Part shown: positions 42,699 to 47,011 of the stretch, one piece after another
Layout: each line of letters opens with the position of its first letter
Numbering within the stretch: the first letter of the stretch is position 1
Assembly (NCBI GenBank): GCA_005792355.1
Contig: SXSC01000351.1
Coordinates: forward strand, 1 to 47,011
Direction of reading: 5' to 3'
Length of the DNA stretch: 47,011 nucleotides
Origin: Opitutaceae bacterium
Lineage (GTDB): Bacteria > Verrucomicrobiota > Verrucomicrobiia > Opitutales > Opitutaceae
Notes under the pieces: model-generated
The model's input: the letters and a program-made list of their open reading frames with translations, nothing else
Told to the model about the DNA's origin: nothing
Database searches by the model: none
Position numbers and translations under genes: made by a program

Positions 42699-43270
42699 TC
42701 CTTCGGTGCCGGTTGCCGCGGTGCGAAATCTTTCGGCTCGCCCGGCCGCTGCACCTGTCGCGCCTCCTGATCGCGGCGGTTGCACCCGCCGCAGTCCTGC
42801 TCTTCTCCGGCGGCTGCGCCCACTACCAGTTAGGCACCGGCTCGGCTCCCGCCTTCCGCACGCTGCACCTTGAGCCCGTTGCCAATCAAACCCTGCTTCC
42901 TCAGTCGCAGCCCATCTTATCCACCCGGCTGCGGGAGGCTTTTCTTCGCGACGCGCGGATCACCTTGGTGAATTCCGCCGCGGGTGCCGACGCCACACTG
43001 ACCGTCGTAATCTCTGACTATCGGCGTGAGATTGCCACCGTGCGCGAAGGTGACACCGGACTGGCGCGCAAGTTCAACGTCACTCTCGGCACCACCTGCA
43101 CGCTCCGCGACAACCGCACCGGCAAGGCTCTCTGGGAAAAACGCCTGATCAACGCCACGCGCGAGGTGTTCACCGACAGTGGCCAGTTGCAGTCGGAGTA
43201 TCAGGCCCTCCCCTTGCTGGCGGAGGCGCTTTCCGCCCGCGTGCTACAGGCCGCGCTCGACGCCTGGTAG
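42674..43270 (+). CDS. LptE-like LPS-assembly lipoprotein
   Basis: 198 aa. After a basic N-terminus a hydrophobic segment (31-47) ends LLFSGGC, a plausible though weak lipobox with Cys48. The mature part (FRTLHLEPVANQTLLPQSQPILSTRLREAFLRD and LTVVISDYRREIATVREGDTG) matches the LptE family: an N-terminal strand, a helix with LREAFLRD and a later strand. LptE plugs the LptD barrel that inserts LPS. The start is uncertain since the ATG lies in the 7-bp repeat, which may have created or displaced it. Confidence 0.82.
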   Translation: MTDFTISGILRCRLPRCEIFRLARPLHLSRLLIAAVAPAAVLLFSGGCAHYQLGTGSAPAFRTLHLEPVANQTLLPQSQPILSTRLREAFLRDARITLVNSAAGADATLTVVISDYRREIATVREGDTGLARKFNVTLGTTCTLRDNRTGKALWEKRLINATREVFTDSGQLQSEYQALPLLAEALSARVLQAALDAW

Positions 43271-43322
43271 CCGGATTCTTTCTTGCCCCGGCCCGCCGCC
43301 TGCCTTCTCCCTCTCGGCTTCG

Positions 43323-43979
43323 ATGCACGCCGCCCTCCTCGCTCCTTCGCTCCTCGCGGGAGATCACGCCAACCTCGCCGCGAGCGCCCACGCCGTTTCC
43401 AGCCTCGGAATCTCCTGGCTGCATCTCGACCTGATGGACGCGCGTTTCGTGCCCAATCTCACCTTCGGGCCCGAAACGCTCGCGGCCTTGCGCCGGGCCG
43501 GATCAACCCTGTTTTTTGACACGCACCTGATGCTCGCCGAGCCCCACCGCTACGTCGAAGCCTTCGCCAAGGCCGGATCCAATTTGATCAGCGTCCATAT
43601 CGAGCCCGATTACGATCATGCCGCCACCCTCGCGCGAATTCGCGCCTTGGGCTGCCAGAACGGCATCGTGCTGAACCCCGGCACCCCCGCCGCCGCAATC
43701 GAACACCTCCTGCCGCAGGTCGATCTCGTGCTCGTGATGACCGTGCAGCCGGGTTTCGGCGGCCAGCCCTTCCGGCGCGACATGCTGGAGAAACTGCGGA
43801 TAATCGACACGTGGCGACGCGAGCGCAGCCTCAACTTTCGCCTCGAGGTTGACGGCGGCATCGACCTTGTCACAGCCCGCGAATGCCGCACTGCCGGCGC
43901 GGATACCTTTGTCGCCGGAACCTCGTTCTTCCGCGCCCCCGACAAGCCCGCGTTCGCCGCCGCGTTCGCCGCCCTGTAG
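43323..43979 (+). CDS. rpe: Ribulose-phosphate 3-epimerase
   Basis: 218 aa from the ATG at 43323. APSLLAGDHANL at 7-18, HLDLMDARFVPNLTFG at 34-49 (His34 and Asp36 bind metal), DTHLMLAEP, MTVQPGFGGQPF and LEVDGGID are the canonical motifs of this TIM barrel. It interconverts ribulose-5-phosphate and xylulose-5-phosphate in the pentose phosphate pathway. It lies 52 bp after the LptE-like gene and before a GNAT gene. Confidence 0.95.
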   Translation: MHAALLAPSLLAGDHANLAASAHAVSSLGISWLHLDLMDARFVPNLTFGPETLAALRRAGSTLFFDTHLMLAEPHRYVEAFAKAGSNLISVHIEPDYDHAATLARIRALGCQNGIVLNPGTPAAAIEHLLPQVDLVLVMTVQPGFGGQPFRRDMLEKLRIIDTWRRERSLNFRLEVDGGIDLVTARECRTAGADTFVAGTSFFRAPDKPAFAAAFAAL

Positions 43980-44029
43980 GATTACGATGACCGTTTTACC
44001 CAAGGTTTCCCGCCCACCTCCTCATCGGT

Positions 44030-44052
44030 CTTGTCACGTAATACGTGACAAG
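44030..44052. repeat. 23-bp perfect palindrome, family member 3
   Basis: Arms CTTGTCACGTA on both strands around one central A. It lies 50 bp after rpe; a T run follows 17 bp later (44066-44072), too far for a standard terminator. The core matches the palindrome at 29471. Confidence 0.9.
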
Positions 44053-44133
44053 TTCGCGGGGCGTTTTTTTGGGGAGCCAGTGGCCGCGTAAGGCCCGTCG
44101 CCGCACACCCGCAGCGGTTCCCGTCTCTCCCCC

Positions 44134-44577
44134 ATGCCGCACGAACTCTCTCACGCCGGGTATTTGGTCTCCGATGATCCCGCGCGCCTCGATGTCGATG
44201 CCATCCACGCGTTTCTCACGCGCAGTTACTGGGCCGAGGGCATCCCGCGCGACGTGGTGGCGCGCGCCCTCGCGCATTCGCTCTGCCTGGGCATCTACAC
44301 CGGCGGCGGTGAACAGATTGGGCTGGCCCGCGTCGTTTCGGACTACGCCACGTTTGCCTACCTCTGCGACGTCTACGTGCTGGAGGCCCATCGTGGCCGC
44401 GGTCTCGCTAAAACCGCGCTGCGCGCTCTGACCACGCATCCCAGCCTGCAGAACCTCCGCCGCCAACACCTCGTGACACAGGACGCCCACGGCCTCTACG
44501 CCCAGTTCGGCTTCGCACCCGTCGCCCATCCCGGCCGCCACCTGGAAAAACGCGATCCCGGCGTATATCGTCGGTAG
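44134..44577 (+). CDS. GNAT-family acetyltransferase
   Basis: 147 aa. DVYVLEAHRGRGLAKTALRAL at about 79-99 is the acetyl-CoA-binding motif (RGRGLA). The first 30 residues (DAIHAFLTRSYWAEGIPRDVV) and the end (GLYAQFGFAPVAHPGRHLEKR) match the small GNAT group seen next to many bacterial housekeeping genes. The acceptor is unknown. It is flanked by two palindromes of the same family. Confidence 0.9.
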   Translation: MPHELSHAGYLVSDDPARLDVDAIHAFLTRSYWAEGIPRDVVARALAHSLCLGIYTGGGEQIGLARVVSDYATFAYLCDVYVLEAHRGRGLAKTALRALTTHPSLQNLRRQHLVTQDAHGLYAQFGFAPVAHPGRHLEKRDPGVYRR

Positions 44578-44625
44578 CGATACGCCGCCGGGTGCCACCA
44601 CCCTCCGGCCTGCCCCCCGGCGAAC

Positions 44626-44646
44626 ATGTAACGTATTACGTTACAT
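44626..44646. repeat. 21-bp perfect palindrome, family member 4
   Basis: Arms ATGTAACGTA on both strands around one central T, between the convergent GNAT and Fe(III)-binding-protein genes. TTGATTTTT follows on the plus strand, so for the GNAT transcript it may act as a terminator. Confidence 0.85.
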
Positions 44647-44656
44647 TTGATTTTTC

Positions 44657-44687
44657 GCGTGGCGGGCCGGGCCCCGGCCCGCCACGC
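44657..44687. repeat. 31-bp GC-rich palindrome
   Basis: Arms GCGTGGCGGGCCGGG on both strands around one central C, perfectly paired. It is 10 bp from the AT-rich palindrome at 44626. Neither strand has a T run just after it, so it is not a standard terminator. Confidence 0.85.
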
Positions 44688-44738
44688 GGCCCAAGTCAAC
44701 GCGGACCCCAGCCGGCTGATCGTTCGAGGGGCGCTACC

Positions 44739-46361
44739 TCACTGCCCCCCACCCCGCGCGATCGCTTCCGCCCGGGCGTAGTTCGCCCGAAAGGTCTCCG
44801 CCAATTCCCGCGCCAGCCGCACCTCTTCGACTTTGTTCCGGGAGGTGAATCGCGCCCTGAGGTCGCTTACGATCCGATCGTAATCGACCGCCGACACGTC
44901 TTGCAGCACTGCCAGCGCCTGCGATCGAGCCGGCTCCGGCGCGGCGTGGAGCGCCCGCCAGGCGCGCGTCAATTCGCCATGCGTGTCCTGGCAGATCACG
45001 CGGATCACCAAGGCCATCTCGCGGAAAATCCGGCCCGTCCAGGCCTCCCGGTACACGAGGGGATCGACCTGGGCATACGGCGCGTCGTCCGGATCGGTGA
45101 GGAACGCCTTCCAGTCGGGCCGCGCATACGCATCCCGGCGCACCGGCAGGCGCCGCAACGCAAAGCGCTCCGGTCCGCCCGGCGTACCCGGTTTGAAGTT
45201 CCACAGCTTCTGGCCCTCGAGCGAAAGACTGTATTCGATGAAGGCCACCGCCACCGCCCGATTCTTCGTTCCGCGCATCAGCCCGATCGGATCGACCGAC
45301 ATCACCGATCCGCCCGCCGGCGAAACATAACCGACCCGCTCCGACCGCCCGCGGCGGCGCACCGCCTCCTGCTGCTGCCGGCCGTAAAAATCGATGCACA
45401 ACCCCATCGCACAATTTCCCGCCGCCACATCGATCGGCGGTTTTTGCGAGGCATCGGTGAAATAGCGGGCATTGGCGCCGATCCGCTGCACCAACCGCAA
45501 GCCCGCGACCCAGCCTGCCCGCACCGCCCGGGCTTCGATCACCGCGGCATCGCCAGCCGGATTTTCGCGCTGCAACTCGACGAGCCTCCGCTGCATCTGC
45601 TGCTGGATCATGTTCTCAAACGCCTTCGCCACCGACCCGCTCTTCGTCGGATCGGCCAGCGCTACCTCTCCCCTCAATCGCGGATCGGCCAGGTCCTCCC
45701 ATTGCACCGGCGCGCGATCGATCCCCAAGCGCGCCAGCGAGTCCCGGTTGAAAATGATGCCATAGGAACTCATGACCGTGCCGATCCACAATCCGTCCCG
45801 CCGCCAATAAGTTTCGCCGCCAAAGCTCTGCGGAATCACGTCCTCGGCAAACCACGTCGGTTGCAACGTGCGAAGGCCCGCGTCGATCAGCCGGCCGGCC
45901 AGGGCCTGCCGATCAAAATCGTAGGTGCCGCCGCCAAAAAAAACATCGATCCCGCAGCCGACCTCCGACGCAAGAAACGCCGCCCGCGCCGCCTGCACCA
46001 GCGCCGGAGCATCGGCGGACAGCCGGCCGTTCTGAAATCCCGTTTGCAGCTCGCTGCTCCACGGCCTGCCCAGGGTGCGGACCCAGTGGTGCTCAAACGC
46101 CGCCACGTACTCACCTTCGAGAAATCGCGCGATCTCGCTGGTGCCGCCGACGACTCTCCAGTCGATCGCCACGGTCCGGCCGGTCTTGGCGCGATACCAC
46201 TGGCCAAATCCGCGGGCATATTCGTACCGGATCGCCTCGTTGTGCGGCGTGATGATCACGACCTTGTCATCCACCCGCGCCACCCCGCCGCGCCGCGGCC
46301 GCAATGCGAACGGCAACGCCACGATGGCCACCAACGTGAGGATGATGAGCGCGCGTTTCAC
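44739..46361 (-). CDS. Fe(III)-type ABC transporter substrate-binding protein
   Basis: 540 aa from a GTG at 46361 that overlaps the ATPase stop (GTGA). A hydrophobic segment (ALIILTLVAIVALPFAL) anchors or exports it. DKVVIITPHNEAIRYEYARGF is a typical start of FbpA/AfuA-like binding proteins; SSYGIIFNRDSLARLG and GEVALADPTKSGS are the middle motifs, PIGLMRGTKNRAVAVAFIEYSLS the later one. It is longer than FbpA (about 340 aa): the last 150 residues are an extra helical part. Ferric iron is the usual ligand of the family; phosphonate or similar is possible. Confidence 0.88.
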   Translation of the reverse strand: MKRALIILTLVAIVALPFALRPRRGGVARVDDKVVIITPHNEAIRYEYARGFGQWYRAKTGRTVAIDWRVVGGTSEIARFLEGEYVAAFEHHWVRTLGRPWSSELQTGFQNGRLSADAPALVQAARAAFLASEVGCGIDVFFGGGTYDFDRQALAGRLIDAGLRTLQPTWFAEDVIPQSFGGETYWRRDGLWIGTVMSSYGIIFNRDSLARLGIDRAPVQWEDLADPRLRGEVALADPTKSGSVAKAFENMIQQQMQRRLVELQRENPAGDAAVIEARAVRAGWVAGLRLVQRIGANARYFTDASQKPPIDVAAGNCAMGLCIDFYGRQQQEAVRRRGRSERVGYVSPAGGSVMSVDPIGLMRGTKNRAVAVAFIEYSLSLEGQKLWNFKPGTPGGPERFALRRLPVRRDAYARPDWKAFLTDPDDAPYAQVDPLVYREAWTGRIFREMALVIRVICQDTHGELTRAWRALHAAPEPARSQALAVLQDVSAVDYDRIVSDLRARFTSRNKVEEVRLARELAETFRANYARAEAIARGGGQ

Positions 46362-47011
46362 CCGGTCAGCACCACGACATCCTCCGGCGCCGCACTGGCA
46401 AAAACCTGCCCCCGCGACGATTGCTCGATGAATCGCGGATTCAGTTCGAGGATCTTGAGCGGTTGATCCCCGGCGATGAATTCGTACTGCGCCAGTTCCC
46501 CGAGGTAAATGGCCTCGCCAATCCGGCCGCGGACAAAATTCCGCGCGGGCACCTCGTGGCTCAGCACCCAGCACTCTGGTCGCACGCAGAGCGTCACTGC
46601 CGCCCCCGGCGCGGCGGGCGCCCCGGCATTGCCCCAAACGCCTTCCATCCGGCCAATCCCCGTGTCGACGACCACGCGGCCACCCTCCACCCCGATGATC
46701 GTGCCGGGGATGAAATCCGCCTCACCGATGAAACCGGCCACCACCCTGCTCTCCGGCCGGCGATAGACCTCGCGGGGCGATCCCACCTGCAGAATTCGCC
46801 CGCCATCGAGAATCGCCATCCGGTCGGAGACCGAGAGCGCCTCCTTCTGATCGTGGGTCACATAGACCGTCGTCAACCGGTACTCCTTGCACACCCGCCG
46901 GATCTCCGCGCGCATCTCGAGCCGCAACCTGGCGTCCAGGTTCGAAAGCGGTTCGTCGAGCAACAGACAACGCGGCCGGATCACCAGCGCCCGCGCCAGC
47001 GCCACCCGCTG
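46358..47011 (-). CDS. ABC transporter ATP-binding protein, 5' end beyond the window
   Basis: Partial: 217 residues from QRVALARAL at the window edge to the stop at 46358. Walker B CLLLDEPLSNLDARLR, the switch His in VYVTHDQKEALSVSDR and the C-terminal TOBE domain (VTLCVRPECWVL, GRIGEAIYLGELAQYEF) are visible; Walker A and most of the signature lie outside. The type is that of FbpC/AfuC and PotA. It is coupled to the binding-protein gene by a 4-bp overlap. No permease gene follows; the nearest candidate is at 29637. Confidence 0.9.
   Translation of the reverse strand, partial: QRVALARALVIRPRCLLLDEPLSNLDARLRLEMRAEIRRVCKEYRLTTVYVTHDQKEALSVSDRMAILDGGRILQVGSPREVYRRPESRVVAGFIGEADFIPGTIIGVEGGRVVVDTGIGRMEGVWGNAGAPAAPGAAVTLCVRPECWVLSHEVPARNFVRGRIGEAIYLGELAQYEFIAGDQPLKILELNPRFIEQSSRGQVFASAAPEDVVVLTG

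Noticed and set aside
42338..42823. Minus-strand open frame over the BamD-LptE gap
   Set aside because: It covers the end of the BamD-like gene and the 7-bp repeat array; no protein pattern.
44657..44687. GC-rich palindrome as an intrinsic terminator
   Set aside because: No T run follows on either strand; plus strand continues GGCCCAAG, minus strand continues GAAAAATC.

Overview
The window is high-GC bacterial DNA, densely coding, with no rRNA, tRNA or CRISPR array that I can recognise. The gene content points to Verrucomicrobiota, probably an Opitutaceae relative: formylglycine-type sulfatases, a DUF1501/DUF1800 pair with Ig-like repeats, an ECF sigma factor next to a Pkn-type Ser/Thr kinase, a cysteine-free L32, and start codons mostly without a Shine-Dalgarno sequence. 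The lineage is inference, because no marker gene such as 16S rRNA is present.

Left part (1-11 kb): a minus-strand series runs DUF1800 protein, Tat-exported DUF1501 protein, ECF sigma factor, zinc-ribbon/TPR Ser/Thr kinase, CHASE2 adenylate cyclase and FecR-domain protein. The last four look like one signalling unit. Upstream (10.4-11.15 kb) is a gene graveyard that contains a deleted copy of the kinase 3' end.

11-16.4 kb: a Phd/VapC-type toxin-antitoxin pair, two sulfatases on the plus strand (the second fused to the out-of-frame tail of a third), a strong terminator, an NfsB-like nitroreductase and a broken Old Yellow Enzyme gene.

16.4-21.8 kb, minus strand: an SBF/bile-acid-type transporter, MurJ lipid II flippase, a protease-like protein without its catalytic motif, a single-TM protein, an FmdB zinc-ribbon protein and a TfoX C-terminal-domain protein. 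Several overlap by 4 bp.

22-29.3 kb: a metal-uptake island. An outer-membrane protein, a Mn/Fe-type binding protein, an ATPase and two permeases form one minus-strand operon, divergent from a DtxR/MntR-family regulator. A 22-bp inverted repeat between them is a good operator candidate. Beyond it lie an internally deleted CzcA-type RND pump and a second outer-membrane protein.

29.6-44.6 kb: a two-domain Fe(III)-type ABC permease, an EamA transporter, then minus-strand MBL-fold, TPR, glmM and trpD genes; on the plus strand uppP, rpmF, plsX, fabH, a BamD-like protein, an LptE-like lipoprotein, rpe and a GNAT acetyltransferase. This is mostly cell-envelope, lipid and housekeeping biology. 44.7-47 kb holds the binding protein and (partial) ATPase of an Fe(III)-type ABC transporter, possibly the partners of the permease 13 kb away.

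Non-coding DNA is rich in repeats: degenerate 7-bp tandem repeats at five places, four related palindromes, a REP-like inverted pair, and 9-bp and 19-bp tandem repeats. Several genes are remnants (OYE, CzcA, sulfatase, kinase fragment), which suggests active deletion and rearrangement.
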